From Actinomycetota bacterium (lineage in GTDB: Bacteria; Actinomycetota; Acidimicrobiia; Acidimicrobiales; Ilumatobacteraceae), in assembly GCA_009702045.1 (NCBI GenBank), contig WLIV01000005.1, positions 1 to 64,000 on the forward strand: DNA of 64,000 nucleotides, written 5' to 3'. The notes beneath the pieces are model-generated. The model did not search any database. It was not told the origin of the DNA and was given only the letters and a program-made list of their open reading frames with translations. This document shows positions 33,111-42,054 of the stretch, in pieces (the first letter of the stretch is position 1; every line of letters begins with the position of its first letter). A program made the translations under genes and the position numbers.

Positions 33111-33491
33111 ATGCAGGTTCCGCAGGATCTCCGTTACAGCAGCGACCACGAGTGGGTGGCCCTTGAAGGGACCCGTGCGAAGATCGGAATTACCGACTAC
33201 GCGCAGGACGCCCTGGGCGATGTCGTGTACGTGCAGGTGCCCGCAGTGGGCGCGATCGTGAAGGCTGGCGACAGTTTCGGCGAGGTCGAAAGCACGAAGT
33301 CGGTCAGCGACATCTACGCACCAATGTCGGGCACCGTCGTCGCCATCAACGCCGCGCTGGCGGATTCGCCCGAGTTGCTGAACAGCGATCCGTACGGCGC
33401 TGGTTGGCTGTGCGAGATCGAATGCACCGATCCCGCAGAAATCGGCGCCCTTCTGGATGCGCTGGCCTATCAGGGTCTCATCGACGGTTAG
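33111..33491 (+). CDS. gcvH: Glycine cleavage system H protein
   Basis: A 126-residue lipoyl carrier: YSSDHEWV at the start, ALGDVVYVQVP, and the lipoylation site GEVESTKSVSD with the Lys near residue 63. It shuttles the aminomethyl group between the P, T and L proteins. TAGCCT seven bases before the ATG (leaderless). It is the first gene of the conserved actinobacterial gcvH-FHA-MerR-DUF151-MerR cluster. Confidence 0.95.
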   Translation: MQVPQDLRYSSDHEWVALEGTRAKIGITDYAQDALGDVVYVQVPAVGAIVKAGDSFGEVESTKSVSDIYAPMSGTVVAINAALADSPELLNSDPYGAGWLCEIECTDPAEIGALLDALAYQGLIDG

Positions 33492-33502
33492 TGTTGCTGG
33501 CG

Positions 33503-33985
33503 ATGGACCATGTGTTCTGCAACCAGTGCGGTCACCGCAATCCGCAGGAATCCAGCTTCTGCTCCGCGTGCGGAGCGGTGCTGGACAACATCGACGACCA
33601 CACGGTCACCCTGGCCAAGGTGGATCCGTTGCAGGACGCACCCGGTGCCGCTGACGATGTCATCGTGCACATCGGCGATCTTCCGGCCAGTGCGTCACTC
33701 GTCGTGCGCAACGGTTCACAGGCCGGTTCGGCGTTGGCGCTCGATGCGCCGGTCACGCGTCTCGGCCGCCACCCGGACAGCGAGGTCAGCCTCGACGACA
33801 TCACGGTGTCGCGGCGCCACGCCGAGATCGTTCGCGGCGACAGCGGGTACACCGTGCGCGACGCTGGCTCGTTGAACGGCACCTACGTGAACGGCGTGCG
33901 CATCGACGAGGCACTGTTGCACCAGGGTGACGAGTTGCAGGTGGGCAAGTTTCGCCTCGTGTTCTTCGAGAAGGTGAACGGCTGA
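33503..33985 (+). CDS. FHA-domain signalling protein (GarA/OdhI-type) with zinc ribbon
   Basis: A 160-residue protein. Residues 1-30 form a zinc ribbon (FCNQCGHRN, FCSACGAVL). A Thr-bearing stretch (DDHTVTLAKVDP) is where GarA/OdhI carries its regulatory phospho-threonines. The FHA domain is complete: RLGRHPDSEVSLDD, TVSRRHAEI, SLNGTYVNG. Actinobacterial relatives regulate 2-oxoglutarate dehydrogenase and glutamate metabolism after PknG/PknB phosphorylation. The neighbours gcvH and ftsR-like match that synteny; the zinc ribbon is an addition to the classical GarA. Confidence 0.88.
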   Translation: MDHVFCNQCGHRNPQESSFCSACGAVLDNIDDHTVTLAKVDPLQDAPGAADDVIVHIGDLPASASLVVRNGSQAGSALALDAPVTRLGRHPDSEVSLDDITVSRRHAEIVRGDSGYTVRDAGSLNGTYVNGVRIDEALLHQGDELQVGKFRLVFFEKVNG

Positions 33986-33987
33986 CC

Positions 33988-34902
33988 GTGTCGGAACGCC
34001 CCTATCTGTCGATCGGTGAAGTGCTCGGGATGTTGCTCGAGGAGTTCCCCGATGTCACCATTTCCAAGATCCGTTTCCTGGAGAGTCAGGGCCTGATCGA
34101 CCCTGAGCGCACGGCATCGGGTTATCGAAAGTTCTACGACGCCGATGTCGATCGACTGCGCGTCATCCTGCGCGAACAACGTGAGAACTTCCTGCCGCTG
34201 CGCGTCATCCGCGACCGACTCGAGAGCGGCCAGATCGACGACTCGGGTGCGCTCACTCCGCCGCGCGGTATCCGCAACGTGACGGTGCTCGAAGCCGAGT
34301 TCGACGAGACCGGCGAACTCATCATCCCCGAGGGCACACCCGTCCCCACCGGCCACCACCCGGCAGCGCAGGCACGTGTGCCACAAGCGGCCGCACGGGT
34401 GATGCCCTACGCGGGGCCAGCGCTCGAGTCGGCGCCACCGCCCGCGGCGCCACCGTTGAACCCTGCAGCAGCGTTCTTCCAGGGCAGCGGCGGCGTGTCG
34501 CCGTCGGTGCCAACAGCGGTGCCGGAGAACTACAACGCCAACGAGTTGTGCATCCACGCCAACATCACCGGTCGCCAACTCACCGAACTCGAGTCGTTCG
34601 GGCTGATCACACCTCGCGGAACCGGCACGTCTGCGCTGTACACGAACTCCGACTTGGGGATCGCTCGCGCATGTAAAGGTTTCCTCGAACGTGGCGTCGA
34701 GCCGCGGCACCTTCGTGCGTGGCGGCAGGCCGCCGACCGCGAGGCGGCGTTGTTCGAACAACTGGTCACGCCGCTCATCCGTCAGCGCAACCCGCAGAGC
34801 CGACAGCAGGCCGTGCAGACGTTGCAGCAGCTGTCGCGGCTCGGCGGCGACCTGCGCGAAGCGATGTTGAACGCTGCGTTGCAACATCATCTCGAGCCCT
34901 GA
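33988..34902 (+). CDS. MerR family regulator, FtsR-like
   Basis: A 304-residue regulator starting at GTG two bases after the FHA gene. The N-terminal winged helix is MerR type (YLSIGEVLGMLL, ISKIRFLESQGLIDPERT, YRKFY). A Pro/Ala-rich linker (about residues 110-185) leads to a second helical domain with another HTH-like block (LTELESFGLITPRG). This two-domain form, next to a garA-type gene, matches FtsR, which activates ftsZ in corynebacteria. The regulatory target here is inferred. Confidence 0.85.
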   Translation: MSERPYLSIGEVLGMLLEEFPDVTISKIRFLESQGLIDPERTASGYRKFYDADVDRLRVILREQRENFLPLRVIRDRLESGQIDDSGALTPPRGIRNVTVLEAEFDETGELIIPEGTPVPTGHHPAAQARVPQAAARVMPYAGPALESAPPPAAPPLNPAAAFFQGSGGVSPSVPTAVPENYNANELCIHANITGRQLTELESFGLITPRGTGTSALYTNSDLGIARACKGFLERGVEPRHLRAWRQAADREAALFEQLVTPLIRQRNPQSRQQAVQTLQQLSRLGGDLREAMLNAALQHHLEP

Positions 34903-34947
34903 AGCTTCCCGCTGCGGTCTCGACCACCTCGGGGTACCATCATCCCC

Positions 34948-35442
34948 GTGGTACGTATGCAGCTCTTAGGGGTACGCGTTGAGTTGCCGGCGAATACGCC
35001 GGTCGTGATGCTGCGCGAGGTGGACGGCGACCGCGGCCGCGTGTTGCCGATCTTGATCGGCATTCACGAGGGGTCGGCGATCCACACGGCGATGGAAGGA
35101 ATCACTCCGCCTCGCCCACTGACCCACGACCTGCTGGCGATCATGATGCGAACGCTCGGCGCCACACTCGACAAGGTGATCATCACCGAGGTTCGTGAGC
35201 ACACGTTCTACGCCGAACTGCATCTCGTCACTGCTGGCGGCACGCACGTCGTGTCGTGTCGGCCCAGCGACGCGATCGCGCTCGCGGTGCGTGTCGATGC
35301 TCCGATCTTCGCCAGCGAAGCGTTGCTCGACGAGGCTGCCGTCGAGGTTCCCGAGGGCAATGAGGAAGGCGATGAGGAAGCGATCCTCGACGAGTTCCGC
35401 GATTTCCTCGACGACGTCAGCCCGGAAGACTTCGCCGGCTGA
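34948..35442 (+). CDS. Bifunctional nuclease family protein (DUF151)
   Basis: A 164-residue DUF151 protein: VMLREVDGDRGRVLPILIG, EGSAI, HDLLAIMM and SCRPSDAIALAVR are the conserved blocks. Relatives show RNase/DNase activity, but the role in Actinobacteria is unclear. TACCAT seven bases before the GTG supports leaderless transcription. It lies between two MerR genes, as in many actinobacteria. Confidence 0.9.
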   Translation: MVRMQLLGVRVELPANTPVVMLREVDGDRGRVLPILIGIHEGSAIHTAMEGITPPRPLTHDLLAIMMRTLGATLDKVIITEVREHTFYAELHLVTAGGTHVVSCRPSDAIALAVRVDAPIFASEALLDEAAVEVPEGNEEGDEEAILDEFRDFLDDVSPEDFAG

Positions 35443-35467
35443 CTGGCCGGAGCACTCCTTCGCTCGT

Positions 35468-35484
35468 TCGCGCGCAACGCGCGA
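35468..35484. terminator. GC hairpin after DUF151 gene
   Basis: TCGCGCG-CAA-CGCGCGA, a 7-bp perfect stem 26 bases after the DUF151 stop, followed by a second palindrome TTCGCGCGAA at 35488-35497. There is no T-run. Confidence 0.45.
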
Positions 35485-35504
35485 GTCATTCGCGCGAAGA
35501 GTGC

Positions 35505-35571
35505 TTGACCTCGCGCGACCGCTCCCGTACCATGACAACCCGGTGACACGCCTGTAGTTACTGGCGTGTCA
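35505..35571 (+). promoter_or_regulatory. Promoter with 5'-UTR inverted repeat upstream of MerR gene
   Basis: TTGACC (35505-35510), 17 bases, TACCAT (35528-35533). Just past the expected start site is TGACACGCC (35544-35552), repeated inverted as GGCGTGTCA (35563-35571), followed by a GGAGG Shine-Dalgarno at 35579. The dyad may be an autoregulatory operator or a transcript hairpin. Confidence 0.6.
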
Positions 35572-35589
35572 TCCCATTGGAGGTTCGAG

Positions 35590-36075
35590 ATGAACGAGAC
35601 GACCGAGACCACGGAACTTGGCTTCAGTGGCACGAAGGCCGCCGGTGTGGTGGGGATCTCCTATCGTCAGCTCGACTATTGGGCGCGTACCGACCTGGTG
35701 CGCCCGTCGCTGTGCGACGCCACCGGCAGCGGCAGTCGCCGTCTGTACAGCTATCGCGACTTGCTGGAACTGCGGGTCATCAAGAGCCTGCTCGACGCCG
35801 GTATCAAGCTCGAATCTGTGCGCAAGGCGTTCGGGTATCTGCGAGCCAACGTGGATGTCGACATCTCTGCGGCGACGTTGGTGATCAGCGGTGCCGACGT
35901 GCTGTTGTGCGATGGCGACACGCTCATCGACATCGTGCGTCGCGGCGGTCAGGGTGTGCTGAACGTTCTGGCAATCGGTGGCGTCAAGTCCGACCTCGAT
36001 GCCTCGCTCGTGCAACTTGCCGAGCACGGTGTGCCGGCCACACCTGCCGCTGCCGTCACCGCTCGGGCCGTCTGA
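35590..36075 (+). CDS. MerR family transcriptional regulator (second, HspR-like)
   Basis: A 161-residue regulator: GFSGTKAAGVVGISYRQLDY and WARTDLVRPSL form the winged helix; LYSYRDLLELRVIKSLLDAG is the adjacent helix pair; the C-terminal part (SGADVLLCDGDTLIDIVRRG) may be a small sensor or dimer domain. No Cys cluster for metal binding is seen. Unlike its neighbours it has a proper 5' UTR with GGAGG at six bases. The gcvT gene follows nine bases downstream. Confidence 0.87.
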   Translation: MNETTETTELGFSGTKAAGVVGISYRQLDYWARTDLVRPSLCDATGSGSRRLYSYRDLLELRVIKSLLDAGIKLESVRKAFGYLRANVDVDISAATLVISGADVLLCDGDTLIDIVRRGGQGVLNVLAIGGVKSDLDASLVQLAEHGVPATPAAAVTARAV

Positions 36076-36083
36076 GGCCTGGG

Positions 36084-37139
36084 GTGTCCGACTACGAAGT
36101 CAGCCCGCTCGATTCCTTCCACCGTGCCCTCGGCGCGAAGATGGTGCCCTTCGGCGGCTGGGAGATGCCAGTCGCCTACCCATCGGGCACGATCAACGAG
36201 CATCTTGCCTGCCGACGCGATGCCGTCGTGTTCGATGTGTCGCACCTCGGCACCGTGCGGGTGCATGGCCCTGACGCGTTCGATCTCTTGCAGCAAGCGT
36301 TCACCAACGATCTGGCGAAAGTGGGGCCCGGTCGGGCGCAATACACGCACTTGCTCGACGAGGCCGATGCCTCGGTGCTCGACGACATCATCGTGTGGTG
36401 GGTGCGCGACGACGTCTTCGACGTGATGCCGAACGCCTCGAACACCGATGCGGTGCGCGCCGCAATCGGTGGCATCGAGACCACCCGCGATCGAGCGGTG
36501 CTGGCGGTACAGGGCCCTCGGGCCAAAGAACGCCTCGTCGGTGTGTTCCCTGAAGCCGCTGAGGTGGGCCGCTTCCGCGTGCAGGAACTGATGTGGCGCG
36601 GCGTGCCGTGTGTGGTGGCGGGCACCGGCTACACCGGTGAGGCCGGTGTGGAGATCGCCGTTCCGATCGCTGCCTCAGCAGACCTGTGGACCGCGTTGCT
36701 CGATGCCGGTATCACGCCTGCAGGCCTGGGGGCGCGCGACACGTTGCGGCTCGAAGCCGGACTGCCGCTGCACGGTCACGAACTGGGTGCCGAGATCACC
36801 ACGTTGCAAGCCGGCCTCGGCTGGGTTGTGGCATGGAACAAGCCCATGTTTCGCGGTAGGGCTGCGCTGGCAGCAGAACGTGAACGGGGTGTGGCCCGCG
36901 TGCTGCGCGGTATCGCCACCGAGGGACGTCGTCCGCCGCGGGCCGACTGTGCGGTGTTGCTGGACGGACAGCCAATCGGCGTCACCACCAGCGGCAACTT
37001 CTCACCGGTGCTCGAACACGGCATTGCGCTCGCGTTCCTGTCACCTTCGACCGCCGAGGGCGCGGTGGTCACTGTGGATGTGCGCGGGTCGCAACTTGCT
37101 GGCCGAGTCGTGCCGCTGCCGTTCGTGGCCAAGCACTGA
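36084..37139 (+). CDS. gcvT: Glycine cleavage system T protein (aminomethyltransferase)
   Basis: A 351-residue GcvT: FHRALGAKMVPFGGWEMPV, VFDVSHLGTVRVHGPDA, GTGYTGEAGVEI and LGARDTLRLEAGLPLHGHEL are diagnostic, including the active-site Asp. It transfers methylene from the H-protein-bound aminomethyl to tetrahydrofolate, releasing ammonia. The GTG at 36084 begins the homologous part. The P protein is not in this window, so the system is split. Confidence 0.92.
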   Translation: MSDYEVSPLDSFHRALGAKMVPFGGWEMPVAYPSGTINEHLACRRDAVVFDVSHLGTVRVHGPDAFDLLQQAFTNDLAKVGPGRAQYTHLLDEADASVLDDIIVWWVRDDVFDVMPNASNTDAVRAAIGGIETTRDRAVLAVQGPRAKERLVGVFPEAAEVGRFRVQELMWRGVPCVVAGTGYTGEAGVEIAVPIAASADLWTALLDAGITPAGLGARDTLRLEAGLPLHGHELGAEITTLQAGLGWVVAWNKPMFRGRAALAAERERGVARVLRGIATEGRRPPRADCAVLLDGQPIGVTTSGNFSPVLEHGIALAFLSPSTAEGAVVTVDVRGSQLAGRVVPLPFVAKH

Positions 37140-37159
37140 GTTCGGGCACTCTGCGCTCC

Positions 37160-37714
37160 TCAGCGGGCGGGGTTCTTGGTGGCAACTTTCTTCACGGGAG
37201 CGGGCTTGCTCGGCACCTTGCGCGGCGCGGCCTTCTTCACCGGGGCTTTCTTGCTCGTGGTGCTCTTCGCTGGGGCTGGGGCTGGGTCGGGGTCGGCGGC
37301 GACAGGTTCCGGCTGGGGCCGTAGGTTGCCCCCGCGCAGCGCCGCCAACGACATCAGCACCGGGCTGGACAGCGTCTCGGCGAAACGGGTGAGCGTCGGG
37401 CCGATCTTCTCCACCGGTCCGGAGAGTTGTTCGACGAGTGAATCGGCGGCGCGAATGGTGCGCGTCAACTGCGGTACGAACGCCTTGACCGGCGCTTCGA
37501 CGGTGTCGAGCATGCCATTGAGCCGTGTGGCGACGCCGTTCAACTGATCCATTGTGTCGTTGAACTTCTCGACGCTCTCGAGGAACTGGGAGACGCCCTT
37601 CTGAAACTGGGCGATCGATTTGCTGATCCCGGAAAGCGGGTTGCTGCCCCCCAACAGTCCGAGGAGGTCGCCGAGACCAGGTCCGGAGGAGGTGGAACTG
37701 CTGCTGTCTGCCAT
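37160..37714 (-). CDS. Hypothetical protein with Lys/Ala/Pro-rich C-terminus
   Basis: A 184-residue protein. Residues about 1-30 are Ser/Gly-rich; 35-115 form an amphipathic helical region (ISKSIAQFQKGVSQFLESVE, then LNGVATRLNGMLDTVEAPVK) resembling phasin or apolipoprotein helices; the last 45 residues are Lys/Ala/Pro repeats (SKKAPVKKAAPRKVPSK) like histone H1-type tails. It could bind nucleic acid, a membrane or granule surface. TACCGT six bases upstream of the ATG; this hexamer is half of the palindrome TACCGTGACGGTA at 37714-37726. It is divergent from the PimA-like gene. Confidence 0.6.
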   Translation of the reverse strand: MADSSSSTSSGPGLGDLLGLLGGSNPLSGISKSIAQFQKGVSQFLESVEKFNDTMDQLNGVATRLNGMLDTVEAPVKAFVPQLTRTIRAADSLVEQLSGPVEKIGPTLTRFAETLSSPVLMSLAALRGGNLRPQPEPVAADPDPAPAPAKSTTSKKAPVKKAAPRKVPSKPAPVKKVATKNPAR

Positions 37715-37762
37715 ACCGTGACGGTAGCGCAGGCCGTTCGCTCGGCCGATAAGGTGCCCGGA

Positions 37763-38935
37763 ATGGCGTCGACTGATCGTGTGCTGCGCGTTGGCATGAT
37801 CTGCCCATACAGCCTGTCGGTGCCGGGTGGTGTGCAGGCCCAGGTGTTGGGCCTCAGTCGACAGTTGCGGCGAATGGGTATGGAGGTGCGGGTGCTCGGG
37901 CCCTGCGACGGCCCACCCCCGGACACGTTCGTGACGCCGTTGGGCAACAGCCTGCCCACCGCGTCGAACGGCTCGATCGCCCCGCTGGCCCCCGATCCGG
38001 CGTGTGCGCTGCGCACCATGCGCGTGCTGTTCGACGAGCAGTTCGACGTACTCCACATGCATGAACCGTTCGCACCCGGGCCGACGATGACGGCCACCTT
38101 GCTGCACCCCGCGCCGATCGTGGCCACGTTCCACGCGGCCGGCGAAAGCGCGAGCTACAAGTACGGCTCGGCCCCCATGCGTTCCGCGGCGAAGAACATC
38201 GGCCACCGCGTCGTGGTCTCCAAGGACGCGCTCGCGTTGGTGCTACCTGCCGTGCCGGGGGAGTACGAGACACTGTTCAACGGTGTGGAGCTCGACGTGT
38301 ACCGCGAGTCCGTCGAGTACCACACGACCGGGCCGACGATCTTCTTCTGTGGCCGCCACGAGGAGCGCAAGGGTCTCGACGTGTTGCTCGATGCGATGGC
38401 GCAGATGGGGCCCGAGGTCACGTTGTGGGTGGCCAGTTCCGGCCCAGACACCGAGCGCCTCCGCGCACGCACCGCGGCCGACCAGCGCATCGTGTGGCTG
38501 GGTCGTATCAGCGATGAGGAGAAGGTCGCCCGACTGAAGGGTGCCCATGTGTTCTGCGCGCCTTCATTGCACGGCGAGTCGTTCGGCGTGGTGTTGATCG
38601 AGGCGATGGCGGCCAGCACGTGCATCGTGGCCAGCTCGCTCGGCGGCTACCGCAACGTGGCCACCGACGACGTCGACTCACTGTTGGTGCCGCCTGGCGA
38701 TGCTGCGGCGCTGGCCGCCGCGCTGCAGCGGGTGTTGGCTGACGATCAGTTGGTGGCGCGGCTCACCGCTGCTGGCGACCGTCGGGCCGACGACTTCTCG
38801 ATGTCGGCACTCGCCGAGCGCTACGCCGAGATTTATCGCATGTTGGCGCCGACCCGGGTGTATCAGGGCCCGCCGCTGTCGCCATGGCTGCTGTCACCCC
38901 GGCGCACCCGCCACACCCGTATGATGAGGCGGTAG
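37763..38935 (+). CDS. GT4 glycosyltransferase, PimA-like (phosphatidylinositol mannosyltransferase)
   Basis: A 390-residue GT-B enzyme. YSLSVPGGVQAQVLGLSRQL is the N-terminal acceptor/donor loop of PimA-type enzymes; VLHMHEPFAPG and the C-terminal APSLHGESFGVVLIEAMAA (EX7E motif) bind GDP-mannose. It would mannosylate phosphatidylinositol on the cytoplasmic face. The TAAGGT seven bases before the ATG suggests leaderless transcription. The PI-phosphate synthase and PatA-like genes lie about 10 kb downstream rather than adjacent. Confidence 0.85.
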   Translation: MASTDRVLRVGMICPYSLSVPGGVQAQVLGLSRQLRRMGMEVRVLGPCDGPPPDTFVTPLGNSLPTASNGSIAPLAPDPACALRTMRVLFDEQFDVLHMHEPFAPGPTMTATLLHPAPIVATFHAAGESASYKYGSAPMRSAAKNIGHRVVVSKDALALVLPAVPGEYETLFNGVELDVYRESVEYHTTGPTIFFCGRHEERKGLDVLLDAMAQMGPEVTLWVASSGPDTERLRARTAADQRIVWLGRISDEEKVARLKGAHVFCAPSLHGESFGVVLIEAMAASTCIVASSLGGYRNVATDDVDSLLVPPGDAAALAAALQRVLADDQLVARLTAAGDRRADDFSMSALAERYAEIYRMLAPTRVYQGPPLSPWLLSPRRTRHTRMMRR

Positions 38936-38975
38936 CACGCCGTCCGGCGCTGCCCGACCTTTCGGAGTCACTCCA

Positions 38976-39527
38976 ATGATCTGGATCATCGTCTTGGTCG
39001 TCGTCGTACTGCTCGCGCTGTTCGCCGTCGCCGCCTATAACGGTCTCGTCCGCCGCCGCAACCAGGTGGACAACGCCTGGTCGCAAATCGACGTGCAGTT
39101 GAAGCGTCGTATCGACCTCATCCCCAACCTCGTCGAGACCGTGAAGGGCTATGCCGCTCACGAGAAGACCACACTCGAGGCCGTCATCAACGCCCGCAAT
39201 GCCGGGATGAGCGCCGCCAACACGCCCGGAGCGCAGGCCGCAGCGGACAACCAGATCACGGGTGCGCTGCGCCAGTTGTTTGCCCTCAGCGAGTCGTATC
39301 CCGACCTCAAGGCCAACCAGAACTTCCTTGCGCTGCAGGAAGAACTCACCGCCACTGAGGGGCGCGTCTCGTATGCCCGGCAGTTCTACAACGACAGCGT
39401 CTTGGGCTACAACAACAAGCTGCAGACCTTCCCCACGATGATCTTCGCGGGCATGATGCACTTCACCAAGCGCGAGTATTTCGAGACCGACGCGGCCAGC
39501 CGCGAGGTGCCCAAGGTTCAGTTCTGA
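38976..39527 (+). CDS. LemA family protein
   Basis: A 183-residue protein: N-terminal membrane helix (residues 1-21), then coiled-coil LemA blocks (NAWSQIDVQLKRRIDLIPNL, ARQFYNDSVLGYNNKLQTFP). LemA proteins often pair with membrane metalloproteases, as here with HtpX eight bases downstream. The exact role is not settled. Confidence 0.9.
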   Translation: MIWIIVLVVVVLLALFAVAAYNGLVRRRNQVDNAWSQIDVQLKRRIDLIPNLVETVKGYAAHEKTTLEAVINARNAGMSAANTPGAQAAADNQITGALRQLFALSESYPDLKANQNFLALQEELTATEGRVSYARQFYNDSVLGYNNKLQTFPTMIFAGMMHFTKREYFETDAASREVPKVQF

Positions 39528-39534
39528 ACCCGTC

Positions 39535-40440
39535 ATGCTGGAACTGATCAGATCGAACAAGCGGCGTAGCGTCGCGCTCATCGCCGCATTCGTGGGCATC
39601 CTGTGCCTCGTCGGCGCAGCCTTCGGGCTGTGGATGGGCAACGGGATCCTCGGCACTGCCATTGCCCTGGTGGTCTCGGGGGCATTGGCCTTCGGGTCGT
39701 ACTGGAAGGCCGATGCAATCGCGCTTGCCGTCAGCCGCGCCAAGCCGGCCGACCCGCAGCAGTACCAGCGGCTCCACAACGTGGTGGAGGGGTTGTGCAT
39801 CGCCAGCGGCCTCCCCAAGCCGCGGGTGTACATCGTCGAAGATGCGGCCCCGAACGCGTTTGCCACTGGCCGCAACCCGAAGCACGCGGCGATCGCGGTC
39901 ACCACCGGGTTGCTCGAGAAGATGAACCGGGTCGAGCTCGAAGGTGTGGTGGCCCACGAGCTGTCGCACATCCGCAACTACGACATTCTGGTCAACACGC
40001 TGGCGGTCACGCTGGTGGGCGCGGTGGCGCTGCTGGCCAACATGGGCATTCGCCTGATGTGGTGGAACGGTGGCCGCTCGCGCCGCTCGGGCGACCGTAA
40101 CGACTCGGGCAACGTGTTGGCGATCTTCGGCTTTGCGCTGCTGATCTTCGCCCCGATCATCGCCAAGGCGATGCAGGCTACGATCAGTCGCAAGCGTGAG
40201 ACGCTGGCCGACGTGTCGGCATGTCAGCTGACTCGCTACCCGCCGGGGCTGATTTCGGCGCTGGAGAAGCTGCGCGAGGACAGCACGGTCACCCATTCGG
40301 CCACGACTGCCACGGCGCACATGTGGATCGAGCAGCCAATGTCCGGTGTGGGCGACGGCGGCAAGCTGGCGTGGTTCAACAAGTTGTTCAACACTCACCC
40401 GCCGCTCGAAGAGCGCATCGCGCTCCTCCGCGAGCTCTGA
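39535..40440 (+). CDS. htpX: M48 family membrane metalloprotease HtpX-like
   Basis: A 301-residue protease with two N-terminal membrane helices (about residues 13-55), zinc site HELSHIRNYD (HExxH), a second helix pair, and ETLADVSACQLTRYPPGL supplying the third Glu ligand. It degrades misfolded membrane proteins. It is likely co-transcribed with the lemA-like gene. Confidence 0.92.
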   Translation: MLELIRSNKRRSVALIAAFVGILCLVGAAFGLWMGNGILGTAIALVVSGALAFGSYWKADAIALAVSRAKPADPQQYQRLHNVVEGLCIASGLPKPRVYIVEDAAPNAFATGRNPKHAAIAVTTGLLEKMNRVELEGVVAHELSHIRNYDILVNTLAVTLVGAVALLANMGIRLMWWNGGRSRRSGDRNDSGNVLAIFGFALLIFAPIIAKAMQATISRKRETLADVSACQLTRYPPGLISALEKLREDSTVTHSATTATAHMWIEQPMSGVGDGGKLAWFNKLFNTHPPLEERIALLREL

Positions 40441-40515
40441 CCTGGCACGTCAACCCGACTCGCAGCGTCGGGAAATCCTGGGTTGCCGACGGCCCGGTAA
40501 CGGTACGCTGCACTC

Positions 40516-41412
40516 ATGAATTCGACGCCGTCTTCTACGCGAGCCACAGGCACCATGCAGGTCAAGCGAGGCCTGGCTGAGATGTTGAAGGGTGGCGTCA
40601 TCATGGATGTCGTCAACCCCGAGCAGGCCAAGATCGCCGAGGACGCAGGTGCGTGCGCCGTGATGGCGCTCGAGCGAGTGCCCGCCGACATCCGTCGCGA
40701 CGGCGGTGTCTCGCGCATGAGCGATCCAGAAATGATCGAGGGCATCAAGGCCGTCACCACCATCCCGGTGATGGCCAAGGCTCGTATCGGCCACTTCGTG
40801 GAGGCGCAGATCCTGCAGGCCCTCGGGGTCGACTACGTGGACGAGAGCGAAGTGCTCACCCCGGCCGACGAGGCCCACCACATCGACAAGTACGCGTTCA
40901 CCGTGCCCTTCGTGTGCGGCGCCACCAACCTCGGTGAGGCGCTGCGTCGCATCAGCGAAGGTGCCTGCATGATCCGCAGCAAGGGTGAGGCTGGCACTGG
41001 CAACATCGTCGAGGCCGTGCGCCACCTGCGCAGCATCCTGGGCGATATCCGCAAGATCACTCAGGCCGACTCCGCCGAACTGTTCCAGTGGGCCAAGGTG
41101 CTGCAGGCGCCGCTGCCGCTGGTGCAGGAGATCGCCGAGACGGGCAAGCTGCAGGTGCCGCTGTTCTGCGCCGGTGGCATCGCCACCCCGGCCGACGCGG
41201 CGCTCGCGATGCAGTTGGGTGCCGAGGCCGTGTTCGTCGGTTCTGGCATCTTCAAGAGCAACGATCCGGCGCCTCGCGCCAGGGCGATTGTCGAGGCCAC
41301 CACTCACTTCCGTGATGCCGACATCCTTGCCAAGGTCAGCCGTGGCCTCGGTGCCCCGATGACCGGTATCGGCATGGACGACACCACCAAGTTCGCCGAG
41401 CGCGGTTGGTGA
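40516..41412 (+). CDS. pdxS: Pyridoxal 5'-phosphate synthase subunit PdxS
   Basis: A 298-residue TIM-barrel PLP synthase: [31 protein letters not shown], with catalytic lysines ([22 protein letters not shown]). It condenses ribose-5-phosphate, glyceraldehyde-3-phosphate and ammonia to PLP. TACGCT six bases before the ATG (leaderless). pdxT follows 35 bases later. Confidence 0.97.
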   Translation: MNSTPSSTRATGTMQVKRGLAEMLKGGVIMDVVNPEQAKIAEDAGACAVMALERVPADIRRDGGVSRMSDPEMIEGIKAVTTIPVMAKARIGHFVEAQILQALGVDYVDESEVLTPADEAHHIDKYAFTVPFVCGATNLGEALRRISEGACMIRSKGEAGTGNIVEAVRHLRSILGDIRKITQADSAELFQWAKVLQAPLPLVQEIAETGKLQVPLFCAGGIATPADAALAMQLGAEAVFVGSGIFKSNDPAPRARAIVEATTHFRDADILAKVSRGLGAPMTGIGMDDTTKFAERGW

Positions 41413-41447
41413 GGACAACCCGTGCTGCGTAGTGCGGAGCCTCCAGG

Positions 41448-42032
41448 GTGTCAGCCTCGATCGTCGGTGTCCTTGCACTGCAAGGCGCGTTCGTCGCGCA
41501 CGAGCGCGCTCTCCGTTCAGTAGGCGCCTCCACGCTGCAGGTGCGCATTTCTGCGGATCTGGACAAGGTGCAGGCCCTGGTGATGCCCGGCGGCGAGAGC
41601 ACCACGATGTCGAAGTTGCTGGTCTCGTCGGGGTTGTTCGACGTGCTGGCGGATCGGTTGCATGACGGCCTACCTGTGTTCGGTACCTGTGCCGGAATGA
41701 TCCTGCTGGCCACCGAAGTGCTCGACGGCCGCGAGGACCAACGCAGCCTGGGTGCCATCGACGTGTCCGTCCGGCGCAACGGTTACGGCCGTCAGGTCGA
41801 CAGCTTCGAGACCGACATCCCGGTGACGGGCTTATCGAACCCGTTCCACGCCGTGTTCATCCGCGCACCCAAGGTGGAACGCCTCGGCGCTGGTGTCGAG
41901 GTGCTCGCCGAATGCGAAGGTGTGCCGGTGCTGGCCCGCGAGGGTTCGGTCACGGTGGCATCATTCCATCCAGAACTCACACCCGACGCGCGGCTGCACG
42001 AGCAGTTCCTGCGTCACCACCACATCATCTGA
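41448..42032 (+). CDS. pdxT: Pyridoxal 5'-phosphate synthase glutaminase PdxT
   Basis: A 194-residue class-I glutaminase: VGVLALQGAF, MPGGESTTMSKL, catalytic Cys in FGTCAGMI, His-x-Glu in FHPELT. It supplies ammonia to PdxS. The GTG start lacks a strong Shine-Dalgarno. YebC follows after 22 bases, a common actinobacterial order. Confidence 0.96.
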   Translation: MSASIVGVLALQGAFVAHERALRSVGASTLQVRISADLDKVQALVMPGGESTTMSKLLVSSGLFDVLADRLHDGLPVFGTCAGMILLATEVLDGREDQRSLGAIDVSVRRNGYGRQVDSFETDIPVTGLSNPFHAVFIRAPKVERLGAGVEVLAECEGVPVLAREGSVTVASFHPELTPDARLHEQFLRHHHII

Positions 42033-42054
42033 CACATCGACGAAGGAGTATCCG

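Noticed and set aside
31616-33112. N-terminal extension of the SDR frame
   Set aside because: The extra part is antisense to the phosphatidyltransferase gene; ATG 32452 has a leaderless promoter and starts the SDR fold.
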